A stretch of 64,000 nt of DNA from Theristus sp. LFF4_11 (taxonomy: Eukaryota > Nematoda > Chromadorea > Monhysterida > Xyalidae). The position numbers and the translations under genes are program-made. The DNA is taken from assembly GCA_030248135.1 (NCBI GenBank), contig JASANC010003656.1, positions 62,001-126,000 of the forward strand, read 5' to 3'. Within the stretch, counting starts at the first letter, position 1; each line of letters starts with the position of its first letter. Shown piece after piece: positions 16,845-30,285 of the stretch. The notes beneath the pieces were generated by a model. The model was not told where the DNA came from, made no database searches, and saw only the letters and a list, made by a program, of their open reading frames with translations.

Positions 16845-18587
16845 TTTGCTGCGGTTGACTTGTCTAAATGTGGTGACCACGCATATTGTATGTGCGTATC
16901 ATTTGTAAAGTTTGACGTCCGTTTTTTTGTGGGCTGCGCACTGACACCGAGAGTGACCGCGTGCGGGTCTGGCGACTTGTCGGCCTGGACGAGCCCGGGG
17001 TCGCCGCGGTCTCAAACCGCTCCCGCGCTCGCGGTGTCAGTCGGCAGAACGGTTTCTGGAATTTTTCTGGAATACTGCTCAGGATTCATGCACGATGAAA
17101 CAAAACCTCCTTCACGTCACTTAACATTCGCAAAGCGAAAACAGCGATCTTTCACCTCACTTGAACTTGTCGGAGCAGGGCGCTTACTCATAGTTGAAAT
17201 GCAAACCGTGAAGGATTTGCTTCATTAACGGTGTTTTTTACGGTTTTTTCGAACTGAGTGACAGATTCACCGAGTTTTCTGTTTTACTTTCTACCGTTGA
17301 CATGTTTCTGTGAATTGCTCAATTCTCTTGCTGGTACTGAATTGAATAAACCGGACTTCCTCGACTTCGACTTTGGTTTTACGCAAAGTCCCGCAAAAAT
17401 ACATACTGAAACCGATTTCACATAAGTAAACCGTAACCTTATGTGGGGTAAACCCGTAAACCGGTGACCGAACCGTTCGATTTTAGTGTTTTCTGTAATT
17501 GTACATGCATATGTATGAGACGTGAAACATCAGCTATTTATGTCGCCTCTGTTGGGTGGGTAAATGTCAGAAATCTGGTTTTGTTTCACACATGATTTCA
17601 ACAATTTGATGATGCGTTGTAGTCGCTCACAACCACACAGGCACACCTGTGTTGGGGCGTTTGTTGATAGCTGCGGAACTTCGAAATTGTTATTTCGAAG
17701 TTTTCAGGCTTTCAGAAAAAGGCTGCCTCAGGCTCCAGTTAGTTTTGTTTGGTTTCATTCAAGTATTCAAGAAAATTGTAAATTACTTCTGTTCATTTAT
17801 GAAAACCAGCCATACCACAACGCAACGTTAGGATCTGGAAACGTCTCAAAATTTGGCAGTAATTCTTTTTTTGAGAAATAATCCGAAAAAAAAACATGAA
17901 GAAAGCTAATGTGGTAAAAAAATATACACATTGGAAGTTATTGCTTTGAAATTTTCACTTTTTTGTAAGAATCAGATGTTTTCCAATCTTGAACGTCAAC
18001 ATGACGCCTTGTAATAAATAAGACAGAAATATTAACACAAATTTTCAGTTTGATAATCAAAATCAAAAGTTGATGAATCCGGTAACGTCGGCACTCTCAC
18101 AAATAAAGTAAAACTGATTGTTGTTGTAAACTGAAGTAAACGTTATTGCCGTAAAACATTCTTTGACAGAGCACAGTGTGGCAGTTGAAACAAATTTCAA
18201 AGCAATATGTCAAACGATATTATTGCATTATGGCTATGAGAACGCAAGCAACAGTCACAAAAACAATAAAAATCAAAAAAGGGAAAAATCACGGGCATGA
18301 AAATCACAAAAAACGCAATGAACTAGTTAACAACAACCAATCAATACCAAAGCTCTCAAAGAAAAGAAAAAAGTTTTCAGCAGAAAAGACAATTTCAACA
18401 ATAACCACTGCTGTCATAAGTTTCAAAATTTGTCAGACATCAGTTCATCAACAAATTCACATTTGTCTTGTTTTTGCCCAATTTCAGATGGTCAACTAAA
18501 AGGCAAATGATACAATTCAACATATTGCGATAATTTTTATCTGAAAATCGCAAAAAATATCTCTAAACACATAATATTGCTTATTTA
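16845..18587. other. Convergent intergenic region (TSEN34 / neuroligin-like)
   Basis: AT-rich. AATAAA at 17345-17350, 500 bp after the TSEN34 stop, is a candidate poly-A signal. Near 17390-17470, CATAAGTAAACCG and CCTTATGTGG form a short imperfect palindrome, loosely like 28220-28310. No exon is recognisable. Confidence 0.5.
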
Positions 18588-18806
18588 TTTGAAAGGGTCC
18601 AACCGAAATGACGTCATGTCATTTGCTCTAAAACATGGCGCATGTTGCGTTCGCAGCGTCAACCCATTTATACGAGAAAAAATATCCTGAACGGGTGAAA
18701 AACGAAACTGAAGTTTTGATGTGAAAAAAACGGCTTGTGCAGTCGAAACAAACGACCGGTTCTTCAACCATGACATCATTTCGGTCTGGCACGTTTGAAT
18801 AATCGC
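18588..18806. repeat. MITE with ACGTG(T)CCGGAC..AATGACGTCAT termini
   Basis: The left arm (GGGTCCAACCGAAATGACGT) and right arm (ACATCATTTCGGTCTGGCAC, then GTTTGAATAA) are inverted relative to each other. The same arms occur at 50577-50812, 44490-44692 and, in part, 42340-42400. It lies just beyond the stop codon of the neuroligin-like gene and probably within its 3' UTR. Confidence 0.6.
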
Positions 18807-18842
18807 ACAACGTCGTCGTCGTCGTTTGCACATTATTTCCAT

Positions 18843-21800
18843 TCACAATTCATCCTCCTCCACGTCCTTTCGCGTGCAATAGAACGCGAGCCCGACGAGG
18901 ATCGCGAGAAAGAACAGCGAACAACAGAGCAGTATCCAGGTCGCCCATTGCCAGTCGGACAGTTTCGACTCGAGATTCGCGATTTTGTCCCAGTTGCCGA
19001 CGTCGACCGCCTCCAGTTGCGTGGCGGCGTACCAGTTCCAGAAGACGTGCCCCCTGTAGTTGTAGCCGACCTTCATCTCCGGACTGTCCGTGATACTGAG
19101 GTAGTTCAGTTCGCGCTCGGAGAACTGCGTCCAGTTGAACGCGAAGCCGGACGCCTCCGGCGTTGGAACACTATGCGGAGAAGATGGGACCGAGTTGGAA
19201 GACATTGTGTTGAGCTTTTGAACAATAATACAACTTTGAACTGAGTTGATTAGCTTTTCAACCTTTCATCTCTAAAAATGTCTGAATAGGAAACTGGCCA
19301 ACTGCTATTTTTTGGTGTCATGTTTAATTCGACTTCTCAAAAACTCACAGTTGACTTCAATGACTTGAATTTTGAAAAGGTCCTCAGCTAAACCTCTATT
19401 ACTACTTGAAGTGTGGCAGACATTCGCTGCCGATAAAAAACGCGGTGTGTCAACAAAACCATTGTGCTGAATCAAGTGTAGGGTGTGTGTGGTGACGTTA
19501 TCGTAAACCTAAAATAATACACACACACCCTGTTGTCACGAAGTTTGTCAACAGTTCGGCAAATATCTCCGTCACACGTCTGTCCAGTTGCCAGTTCTTG
19601 TCGCGTCGCTCGTGTAGAAAGTCGAAGTCGGTCTCAAACAGCAGAATCATGTCCGAGCCGTGGAAGGATCCTGTTATTGGTGGCTCATGTATTAATAACA
19701 GCTGACTACTTTGTTCGTTACTTCAAGAATGAGATACGAAGAAAAGTAAACTTGGTGGGCTAATCCAGTCGAATATAATCTGCCGACGGCATAAACCACC
19801 CGCAGTCATGTAGACTACATTCGCGCTGGTAGTGTCGAGCCAATCAGATGGCAGGAAGGCTGTGTTGTCATAGACTGTACCACCAATGAAACGCAAATCA
19901 AATGAAAATTAGAACTTCAATCTTCAAACGACGACTTACCGACCCAGTCGTTCGGCTCGACAAACAGATTCTCGCTCTCATGATCGAACGAGTATAAATA
20001 GGCGGGCACGTTGCTCTGCGCGTAGTAACTGGCCAGTTCGGATGCCGGCGCCGTGTACCAGAAGTGCGAGTACATCTGAATGAGAGTGGAGCGGAACTGA
20101 AGAAAACACGCTTTCACCTTTCTGCGTGTGCTCGTTTGCTTGTCACCACAAAACACGACGGTGTTTACAAACTTTCTTCCGAGACACACCGACTTTACCA
20201 ATCAAAGTTGTCCAATCGTTTCGTTTCGTTTTATACGGCGCTCATAAATGTCAGGCAAATGCACAAGGAAACAGGTTCCAATCCAGCAAGCTGGGTGCAC
20301 AGCCAGAAAAAAATTAAAAACAATAAATCAATACAGAAAATCAATCAAACGAAACCGACATCAAGAATTCCGTCCTTGAGCACCGTGGACGAGTCGAGTT
20401 TCGGATCGCGCCGCGAGTGCACGTACTCGTACAAGCAGCCTGCCGTGATCAGTTTGTGGTTCTTGAAGCCGGCGTAGGTCGACGTGAGATTCTGCACGAG
20501 CAACTCCGCCGTCTTCTCCGTCATCGAGCTGATGTTGACGCCGTGGCGCGCCAGGATCACTGCGGACAAAACGTTGAAAAACGTAGAGAAACCGGTTTTT
20601 TGCAAAAACACCCGATTCAACGGCATTGCAAGGCAGGGTGTACATTTTTTGTATGTGTGTGCTAGTGTGTTTGCTTGTGAGATTGTGATTGCAAATCCAG
20701 CAGCACAACAAAACACACGCTGTTGAACCAGGAAATCGCACGATATTCAACCCCACAACATTTGGTCTCCGTATCTGATGATGCTGTTTCAACCAGTTTT
20801 ATCAGAGCTTCCTGTATTCTTGCGGAATAGAATGAATGCGCGAAACCGTTTTTTTTGTGTCACCTAAACTCAGCGAGCTCTCATCCTTCGTCGTTCCGAT
20901 CAGCATCGGTCGCTTTCGCTCGAACGTGCTCGCACGATCACGCGGCGCATGGATGTATTCCTTGTCGATCATCGGCACGAACTCCTGGTAGTCGTCCCAC
21001 GCTTTCCGCTGAAAGTATAGCGCAAGTTCGGCCTGGACACCGTGCACACTCCGTTTTATGGCACAGCAATGTTGCGGTGGCAGTAATGATACGTAGTTGT
21101 GCGTTTACAAACAAACACACAGGCACGCACACATACACGGTATTGCAGCAGCGCGTGGCTTATGTGCGTGTGCATCAGTGGGCGTGTCTGTATGTTTGTT
21201 TTCGTTGTTTTCAAAGACTAGAACGCCGATTCCATATCAGATGGGAAAGCACTTTCAGCTGATTGTCTAGTTTCCTGCTGACTACTTTTTTTGGTTGGTA
21301 ATTTTTCTATTTTACTATTTTTCTATTTTTCTGTTTTGGAAACCGAACCCGAGAAAGCGCCACCGACCGCCTGCTCGTGGCGCATGATCTCCTCCGGTTT
21401 CACCGGTGCCAGACATTTTTCCAGCGCGCTCGAATTCGCGGCGCGACACGACAGCAGATGATTGAGCGCCCATGTGGCGTTCAGCGCCGTGCCCCGGACC
21501 ATGCCCGGCGTTAGCGCGGTGCCGCTCAGTAGGATCGTTTGCGCGAATTTGCCTGGCACGCAGTTTGTTTTGAACTAGTCCATTATGAATTTCTTTTTTT
21601 TGGACCTGATTATATTCAGGCAACCAAAATGTCAGTCAATGCAACAAAACATTCCGTTCCAACCACACACACACACTGCGAGCTCTGACAGTCGAACTGT
21701 AATCAATCTGCTGATTGGCTGCTTTTGAGTCAGGCTCATTGATTTGTTCAACCAGCTCGATGCAGCCAATCAGCAGCATATAATGATTTGCAGTTTGACT

Positions 21801-24035
21801 GGTAGTCTGAAGACAGTGTGCGCATAAAAAAGGATTGAGCGATGGGAATTTAAAAGAAACATGCAAACGTTATTTCCTCCTCATTCAGTGTGCAGCGGTT
21901 TTCTGTTCTTGCTTCACCTTTCGCCTGCGTCGAGTGCGACAACAGCGACACGGCCGTTGCGCCCGATCCCTGACCCATCAAGGTCACCCGATTCGGATCG
22001 CCGCCGAACGCTCGAATGTCGGACGCGACCCACTCCAGCGCCAGCAGTATGTCCTTGAGACCGTTGTTCGGCGGCAGATTGTCGTCGTTCGTTGTTAGAA
22101 AGCCTGCAAAGTGTGTGCGTGTGTCGTGGTTTTTTGTTTCTGGTATTGTTGTTTTTTGTTGGATTGTTGTTCTGAACTGAAGTGATGTTGATTATTGAAT
22201 GCAGCGGAGAACTACACACGAAGTCAACCTCAAGATGAATGTGTTGTTATATTCATGCATTGTAATATGACTAAACAAGGGCTAGTCCGACTTTTTTCAA
22301 AACTTCAAACTGTTATTCATGTTGGGTTGCAAACAGAAACTCAACTCAACATTCTGTTGACAATTTAATGTTGAATTCTTTTGAACGTTTAACAAAGATT
22401 CAGCGACATTCCAACAAAGGTGTCCGAGAACAGTTATCCGGAGTCCTGTCTGCCCGGGTGGCCCAGCCCCGGGCCGTGTCCTTGTACCGCAAAGTAGCTC
22501 AAACATCGCGTATGGTGTTGCCACTTTTATTTCCAGCAAACTACGCGGGACACGCAGGCCGGCAGAACACTGGGCACCTGTTCGGACACTTTTTAGCGTG
22601 ACACAGTAAAAAAACAAAAAAATGGCCAACCGAATGGTCCGAGCCGATAGTTCAAAGTGACGAACACAATGTTACGACTGACAAAGTTCATCAGAATTGG
22701 CTCCTGCTGAAAATCGCTCGCTGAACCAATTTGAAAGCCGCCCGGATGAATGAACACAATGACGGGATATGTGTTGTTGTGTAGCCACTGAAATGTTGTT
22801 GTCTTTTGGTTTTGTTTCGGATTTCCATATTGAATTTTCCTTCGCCTGCGTTGAACAACCCTAACATGTAGGCCCGAATCAAGGTCCGGCACAAAAAAAA
22901 GTTCAAAACATGGTCCGGTCTTAACAGAGGTCCGAAACAAGGTCCGGTCCGGTCCGATACCAAGAGAGGTCCGAACCAATTTCCGATTTCACCAAAAGAG
23001 GTCCGACAATTAAATCTGGCACGGTGTGCGTTCGAATAGACTTGAAAAAAATTTGAAAATTCAATTTTTCACGCTCTCTGCAAAAAAGTGACATCTCGAT
23101 TCTGACATGCCGCAAAGTTACAGAAAACGCACGTGCTCTTACCGGTGCTAAGGTGAACACATTCAAGTATAAACAGTCCTCCGACATGTAATCGAAGACT
23201 TTCGTTCGAATGCGCTCGTAGCGCGACGCTTTGTGCTTCGCTTGCTTTTTCGGGTCGACGTTGCTTCTCGGCTGATAGCAGGCCTCTTTGTATTGCGTCG
23301 TGTTCATGGTGCCCTTCCACGGCGCAGGGGGCACGGATTTCTGGAAAGTTTTCGGTAAACTATAGCTGCATTTCCTATAAGATCTGTTACGAGGTGAACC
23401 GCAATTCTCAGCAAACGTTTTCAAACCATACGAATGAAAGGGTGTTTTGCGCTTTTTACAAAGAAAGTCCGCTAGCGAAAACCGAAATGTCGCACAAAAA
23501 GCATTATCATTTTAGAAATTTTATGGTCATAAAAGCTTCACGCTCGGCAAAACGCCGCACAGCAAAAGCAAAAAAAACCGAATCCTCAATGCGACGCGGC
23601 GCCGCAAGTTTGAATTGCCGCGCAATTTTGGAGCCGTTTTCTTATCCCTGGGTCTCGAAAGAAAGGATCATGCTCCAACAACAGTGAAACACAACACCGA
23701 CAAATAGGGTGACCGACCTTGAATCGGTATTTACCAACGGGCGGGCGCGCATACGGGATCCCCTTGAAAACGCTGAACGTCTCGGCGCCCATCTCCAGTC
23801 GTTCGCCTCGTATTCGACCCAGGTTCATCTCCACTTCGGTCGGTCCACTTTTCACGGTCGCTTTCATCGATTGAGCATTCGCGGTGGTATGGGTGGATGG
23901 CGAGAGAATGACGATGATGATGACAACGGTGATGGCTGGTGGCACCGCCAGTGTGGCACGCCAAATTGTCCGAAAAAACGTCATTAGTGGCAGCATCGTT
24001 GTTGACGCACACGGCAGCTTTTTTGGCGGAGTCAT
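18843..24035 (-). CDS. Neuroligin-like cholinesterase-domain adhesion protein (catalytic Ser lost)
   Basis: Complete model: exons 24035-23718, 23340-23143, 22787-22631, 22103-21918, 21552-21368, 21008-20864, 20559-20360, 20075-19940, 19670-19529, 19170-18843; 1995 nt, 664 aa. Carboxylesterase type B domain: N-terminal hydrophobic signal or anchor (AITVVIIIVIL); GIPYARPPVGKYRFK; SEDCLYLNVF; VIVFIHPGGFQIGS; FVTLNYRLGPFG; LEWVASDIRAFGGDPNRVTL. The nucleophile elbow, GESAG in acetylcholinesterase, reads GQGSG: the Ser position is Gly, as in neuroligins, so hydrolysis is not expected. A late FHGSD matches the usual HG region. The C-terminus has a single membrane span (ILLCCSLFFLAILVGLAFYC) and a short tail ending EEDEL. 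It is a cell-surface type I protein, probably a synaptic or junctional adhesion molecule. The neuroligin, gliotactin and other cholinesterase-like adhesion branches cannot be separated here. The 21368 donor is the least certain join. Confidence 0.85.
22879..23011. repeat. Imperfect GGTCCG(A)-rich tandem repeat
   Basis: In an intron of the neuroligin-like gene. Several spaced copies of (A/C)GAGGTCCGAAC and AAGGTCCGG occur over about 130 bp. Probably a minisatellite-like stretch; no coding role. Confidence 0.5.
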
Positions 24036-27000
24036 TCAGTGGTGCCGTTTTTATGGTACGCAACCCATCGTGGCGCTGTGGTACGGGGCAGTGAAATGCT
24101 GATGACGGAGTGCGGGAAAAACACCCGAAATTTATTGCTTGCTATCGAACTTTGACTGGTCTGTTAGGTTACTGGTGGCATTTTTCTTCACGCGCACGTA
24201 TTTTCGATCGCGTTTTAGTTTCTCAATAATTCATTCGAACGGTCATTTTGGAACGACTCGATAAACGAGATTTATGTCGTTTTAAAGCAATAAAGCCTTT
24301 TCTGTCATTTTACGGTACCTTCTCTTCATTTGGCGCACATTGCAATAATAAAATAGTGGTTGTGCAAAACAACGTTGCACTTCTAATCTTATGGCGATAT
24401 AATTTTTGGGCTGAAAATAAAAAAAAACTCGAAGCTGCAACAATAAACATGTGCTGTAAAGTAGTGAGCGATATTGTTTTTTGGAGAAAACTTCTGGCAA
24501 CAAGTGTTGCGTTTTCTTGTTTGCAACTAAAAAAACAAATGCGCAGTAAAAAAGTAAAAACTATGGTGAAAAAGACACGGCTGGTAAGATATGGTGATTA
24601 AAGAATGATGGTGTTTTGTCGCAAAGATGCTTAAAAAACAGTGAAACGTAGTAACAACTGATTTATGGAGATACGAAGGCAACAGGCGACTAGTGAAATC
24701 TGGTGATGTCACTTTGTGATTCATGAGAGCGCACGGAGGCCTGCCTCCATGGAAAGCATTCAAACACAAGTGTGCACAGATCCCTTTCTTGTTTGCGGCT
24801 GGTTCGCAACACTGGAATCAGCTGAAATCCAAACAACAACACACAGAAGAGAAAACAACAATGAATCGAGCTGCACAAATGTAGCTACACCCATTGTTCA
24901 ATATCGTTTGAAAAGACGTGCCAATAGCCCAATAGGAGCAGTGATGAAAGAAGCTACAGTTGCGCAATAATAAAACTTTAAAAATAAAAGACTGAATGTA
25001 TGAAACGCGCGCGTCATGAAAAACGAAACAAACCCGAATCCGACTGTGTGGTGTACGTTGCAACAAAAGAGCACATACAATGCCCATCCGAACAACGACG
25101 TCACGAAATCAATACGCCATTCAAAGACGCGTTGCCAATGTCCATGCGCGCCGCAGTTTCCGTTCTTGCAAGCTCGCAAAAGAGCACGAATTCTTTGTAG
25201 TGCGCATCAAAAACTCGCCAAAAGCTGGACTGTCGAATTTCAAAAAAAACTTTAACCACACGGAGCACGGTATGTACCGTACTAATGGGTCTCGACGCGA
25301 CCACATTGTATGCTGCGTACTGCAAGGGAAATGGGAGCCCTCAAAAAACAAGTCGCAGCACAGTAATTGCAATAAGGATTTCTCCTTGGCAATCAGGGAC
25401 TTCTGCGACGAGATCGTATCGAGACCAAGTACAGTGGAAAAGTCGTGTCATATTGTTCCGGCCTTTTCTGCAACGCACGCCAGCTTCAGCGCATTGAACT
25501 GCGCGAAAAGTGCACGCACAGTCAAGGAAGGCATTTGTGCTTGTGGTCTGCTGTGAGCAAAAATGATACAACACTGCAGTCAGTGTGTGTGTGTGTGGAG
25601 TGGAGTGGACCACCGAAACTCGTTTTCTCTGTGACGTTTTTGACTCCAATGCATGCCCCCCCCGCGCACCCTCCAGAAATCCAAAGGACAACCCGCGACT
25701 TTTGTTGGTGCCCCCGTCTCCCCTCCATCCCGGATTGCTGTTGCGTGCCGCATCTGCATGAGACAGTTGGTTACAGGACACTCCAAAAAGTCGTCGCGCA
25801 CTTTAATCGCATACAATGTACCCAATACCACTGTGTGTATCAGGCTATTGTTGTTCAGCAAGTGTATTTGTCGTTGAACTTGAGCCACGCCCAAAAGCTT
25901 TTTTCTTTAAGCGACCCTGTGTCAGTAAAAGTACAATCATCAAAAGTACAATATTTTGTCTCCCGCAGTGTGCGACATGAAAAAAACCGCTGACGCGGTA
26001 AAAAAAGACTCATGAATTTGCCATGCCAGCGCGCATTCAAACACGCATTTTCAATTTAAAATTTTCAAATTTCAAAAAATTGTGCTACACGTGAAAAGTA
26101 CTAGATACCAGTCAAAAGGAACGGATACAAAAAGTGTACACGTACAACAACTACATGTAACTCATGGGGAATTTCAAAATTTTTCTGTAACACAATAAAA
26201 AGGCAATGCGTGGCCACAAGTGAGCAAAGCTGAACTGAGCTCATCATGATGGTTTCGGTTGTCTTTCGAATGTACAGTACATGATAGAACACCAAAAACT
26301 CGTTGAATGCATCAATAACGTGCCTCCATGTTTCAGCGGTTATTTTTCTTGCATGATTGCATATCCATATTATTTATGTATGTTCTCGTATGTTTCAGTT
26401 CCCGTTAAACTCTGTATCTTTTTTGACCACTGGTTTTTATGTATGTTTAGAATTTTGGTATATGTGTTGTCTGTAGCAGTTTGGCTGAAGGATGTATTTT
26501 TAACCGTTTTGCAATGTTCAGCTAGAAAGGAACTGTTTTGAAATGTTTAGTTTTGAAGCTTTCTCGTTGAAGCAAGCGTCACTGTCAGACCTTTGACAAC
26601 TCGAATTTAGTCGTGGAGATAAATTTGAGCAAACCCATGATACACACACAACAGATACATGTTTTAGCTAGCAACATCTGTGCGTTAAATTAGCATTTGA
26701 AAGTTTGGAATTGCGCAAAAGAACAAGAAACGTGAGCAATCTGCAATGTGCAGACTGCTGGTTTCGCGGTTTGCCTCTCCACTGTCAAAGCGATTTTTAG
26801 TAACGAACCAAAAATGCTGCAACAACGGCAGAAATTCAATTTTCTGAGTCACACGTTTTTATGTGCGATGTGGTCGTTCCAAAGTCTGTTTGGCCATTTT
26901 TTGTTTGTCGCTTTTGTTTGTTTTAACTTCGGAAGATGCGATAAAAAGACAAAACAAGCTAAAAAATCTGCAAAATCCGCAGGGACCCGTACTGATCTGA

Positions 27001-28200
27001 TAGGAGTGATAGGAACAACTCCGGAACAAGAAACAACCATATAAAACAAAAAAACAAGACATACCGAATCCTATAAATCATAAGCAAGGACAAAAAGACT
27101 CTAGATAAGAACAATGGAGAAACGTTGATGATGTGAACTTTTCAAGCATGATACCCTTTTTTTGGAATAAGAAAAATAATAGGCCACATTGTACAATTGT
27201 TCTCATTTTTTATCAAACCCACAGAAATCAGTATTTTTCTCGGCTACACTGATTAGCTAAAGTAGCCAGTTTTTGCAGAATCAATGGTGGTCAAATAAAT
27301 ATATGACAAAAGTTTTTGAGCTACACATCACATATATCATGGACGAACAACCCTCGATTTGAAAACATACCTATATTTAAAGATTGTGCAATCACCCAGC
27401 AATAAAATGCAGACTTTTTCTGTTAATTCCATCTAACACAGTGCTCCAGTTACACTGTAAACCAAAAGCTGCTGATTCAAAAGCTCTTATTGCGTAGTTT
27501 ATGCTTGAAATATGTATTATGACATGATTGTACAATGTGAAATATAACCGCACGCCATGTATCCTTGGACTGAGGTCAGAATAACAAATAACCAGCGAAT
27601 TTGCGAACTATAAATACAAAGATATGGCAGCTGCAAGAGTTCCTACATACATACGATATCACTAGCTTAAAAGAGCGAAAAACTGAAATTCACAGAGCAT
27701 TTTCATGAATAGACCACAAATTTATATGTTTCGAAGAGCGCATGTACATTGTAAACCACATAAACGGATTATCACCCTCGTACTGCAAAAGAGGCAACCA
27801 TGCAGATACACACGAACGCGATTTATATATGTTTGGTGATCTACTGATTGTAGTGAATGTACCCTACATGTTCGTTTCCATAATTTTCGGGGACATTATA
27901 TTTCTATCTTGATGCTTTAAGCCAGCTTTCGATCAGTAAACCGTTTCACTTTGTTGGAGTCCGTTCCCGGTTTCCGTTCAGTTTCAACGGCGGTGGTTCA
28001 CTTTCATTTGAATTGTGTTTTTCTTTTTTAGTTCATTGTTACAAAAGCAAATTATGGCAACACGGCGCAAACACGCAGAAATAACAACAAGGGTACGTAG
28101 TCTCTTTTGTATTTTTTATCTTCTGAAAACGTGCAGGAAGGAACTAGCCGTATAGAAAGACAAGTATGTTCGGTTGATGTTGCACGCTGCACTGATATAC
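24036..28200. other. Gene-poor intergenic region
   Basis: About 4.2 kb of AT-rich DNA upstream of the neuroligin-like gene. The many short open frames show no conserved motif, splice-consistent extension or sustained codon bias. A (GT)n run near 25585-25600 and short C-runs near 25660 are visible. It presumably contains the promoter and any 5' non-coding exon of the neuroligin-like gene. Confidence 0.5.
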
Positions 28201-29410
28201 GTTCTAGGTAACTTGACGGATTTAAAATTTACGCGGTAACATAACGGTTTACATAAGTTACTCACGGTACACTTATGTAAATTCGGTTTGTATATAAAAC
28301 GGTTTCAGTTTTTTGCGAGGCTTTGCGAGCAAAGTCAGCCTTTTCTTGCGGACCCACTAAACCACTGGCGCACAGTTGCTATTTTGTTTCAATTTTACCT
28401 TTGGAATGGTTATCAGAGTGGCAAACCCGCGCACAGTTTGTGCCAGTGTGTTTGCTTGCTACTGTGGTCCGTAAACCATAGATGCGTTCGTGCACTTGTT
28501 GATGCAGATGCACAAACCAGAGTACTTCTCAATTCACTTCGCAACAGAAACTAGAAACTGTTGCACTAGCATTGTGTTTTCAAAAGAAAAAAGCCTCTTA
28601 CTTTTGCGCCAAGTGCACGGGTTTGTGCAGATGTGAATCAATAAGTGCACGAACATGTGCAATACTTTTCGTGCTTCGGGCTCAACGTGCTCCCCAATAC
28701 TCGTTGCCCCGAAAACAACCCCACACAAAAATCGTTCGCACACTCATTAACTGTTTTGTGTTGTCACCCTTGACATACAACGCGCACATGGCTGTTGAAA
28801 CTTCAGCTCATGGAAACACGACAACCAATGGGCGTTTACGAAAGGTCAGACACCCATGCCAGCACGTTTTTATGAATGATGTATATCATAAAATACACAG
28901 AGACACACACAAATACAAGGCAAGGACACGATATAGGATTCACATTTTGAAATGACAGTATAATATTGGACTGTATCAAAGAGCAGAGTTTTGGGTATAG
29001 AGCTGATCTCGGCCACCAACTCTCGCCTTTATATAGGTTTTGGAACCTAGATAATGGAGGGAGTGAGTGGCAGGGAGCAGTTGTGAAAAGAGTGTAGAAA
29101 GTATAGAGATTAGTTAGAACCATTACAAAAGAGTGGCAGATACGATAGAGAACAAGGAATCACAATTGCAGTTATAGCGTTATGAGTATAAGAAATCATT
29201 AGAGTCAGTTTCACCATTGCGTTCATCCAACGTGCACACGCGTTACGTCCAAATCACAGCTGGCGTCCAACGTTAAACGGTCAGCCTCCGTGCTCACCCG
29301 TGTTCTGTGGTCAACTAATGATCAGGCCGGAGCGCGGCGCGTGGACAGCACGTGCACAGTGAAGGTCTGATCCATCCGCTAGGGTATTGTGCAACAATGC
29401 ACATTACATG

Positions 29411-29750
29411 TGTAGCGCTTGCAAACGGAGCAGCGAGCACAATCGGACGCTCTGCGAGGCGAATCGTCACCTTATCTGCATCGGAAATGGTAGGCCAAGC
29501 TTTGGGACGCTCAAAAACTTCATCGCAGATGTCGTAGCCTAAAATCAGTCGGTAAAACGGCCCAAAATCGACTGCTAAAGGTTTTACGAGGTATAATCAA
29601 AGAAAATTTTTGTTGAACTTTCGAAAAATTGTGCCAAAATTGAGGTTTTCAGAGCATATTAGAAAAAAAATTTTCGATTTTTTTTTTTAAATTGGCATTT
29701 TTGTTTTTTTTAATCACTTTAAAAAAAATTATTTTTGTTTAACAACCCTA
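29411..29750 (+). mobile_element. 3' part of TAGGGTTGTT-family MITE
   Basis: From GCGCTTGCAAACGG to the terminus AACAACCCTA at 29750 it matches the right half of 33732-34455 closely, apart from small indels. The left half is missing and replaced by unrelated sequence. It abuts the G-tract unit that begins with CACGGGATCG at 29751. Confidence 0.75.
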
Positions 29751-30112
29751 CACGGGATCGCACGGGTAATACCAAATTTTTGCTTTAGAAAAACACAGAA
29801 ATTCTTGTAAAATACAGAATATTTTGTGCAAACAAGCTGCTTGTTTGGTTAGAAACAACAAAATATATGCAGGGACAGACAAAAACGTCAAAAAAATGCA
29901 AAAATTACGGTATTTTTGGAAAAAATTGAGAAGAGATTGACCACCGTGAGGGGGGAGTGCGATCCCGTGTTTTCTCGCGGAGGGGGGTGGGGGAGTCTAG
30001 TACCCGTGTCGAGGTAAAGGGGGGAGGGGGGGTACACGAGTATCTGCCCGTGCACGGGCAGGATTTTCGGCTGAGGGGGGTGGGGGGTCCCCCCGCACTT
30101 TCGCTACTGATG
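29751..30112 (+). repeat. G-tract repeat unit, copy 1 (empty site)
   Basis: Nearly identical to 33488-33731 plus 35176-35310: both start CACGGGATCGCACGGGTAAT and end CCCCGCACTTTCGCTACTG. It carries an intact GTGGGGGAG where the other copy is split by two inserted MITEs. G-runs of 5-8 nt are spaced along it. Confidence 0.8.
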
Positions 30113-30126
30113 GGAATCGGTTGTTA

Positions 30127-30285
30127 AAAATCATAGGGTTGTTAAAAAAAACAAAAAATCGTCATTTTTGTTTTTTTCTTCATTTTTTTAAAATATTCAA
30201 AAATGAAAGTTCTGCCAAATCAACCAGGCATAGTTGTTCTAGGGGGGCTGCCTGAGGGGGGCCGGCCTAGGGTTAGGGTTGTTAA
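30127..30285 (+). repeat. Fragments of two element families
   Basis: 30131-30215 is a 5' fragment of the TAGGGTTGTT family (AGGGTTGTTAAAAAAAAC, then ATCGTCATTTTTG). 30228-30270 (CATAGTTGTTCTAGGGG, then GGCCGG) matches the end of the elements at 35348 and 40781. A second AGGGTTGTTAAAAAAAAC begins near 30272. Confidence 0.55.

Noticed and set aside
21690..21800. CTGATTGGCTGC..GCAGCCAATCAGCAG inverted repeat as another hairpin MITE copy
   Set aside because: It shares the CTGATTGG core but not the TTGGTGATTACG block; membership in the family is unproven.
25445..25993. 182-codon frame in the 24-28 kb region
   Set aside because: The composition is unremarkable, no motif is seen, and overlapping frames of similar length occur on the other strand; includes a (GT)n run.
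17390..28310. Possible shared element between 17.4 kb and 28.2-28.3 kb (CATAAGT..ACTTATG, AAACGGTTT)
   Set aside because: The similarity is short and patchy; I could not define ends or a duplication.
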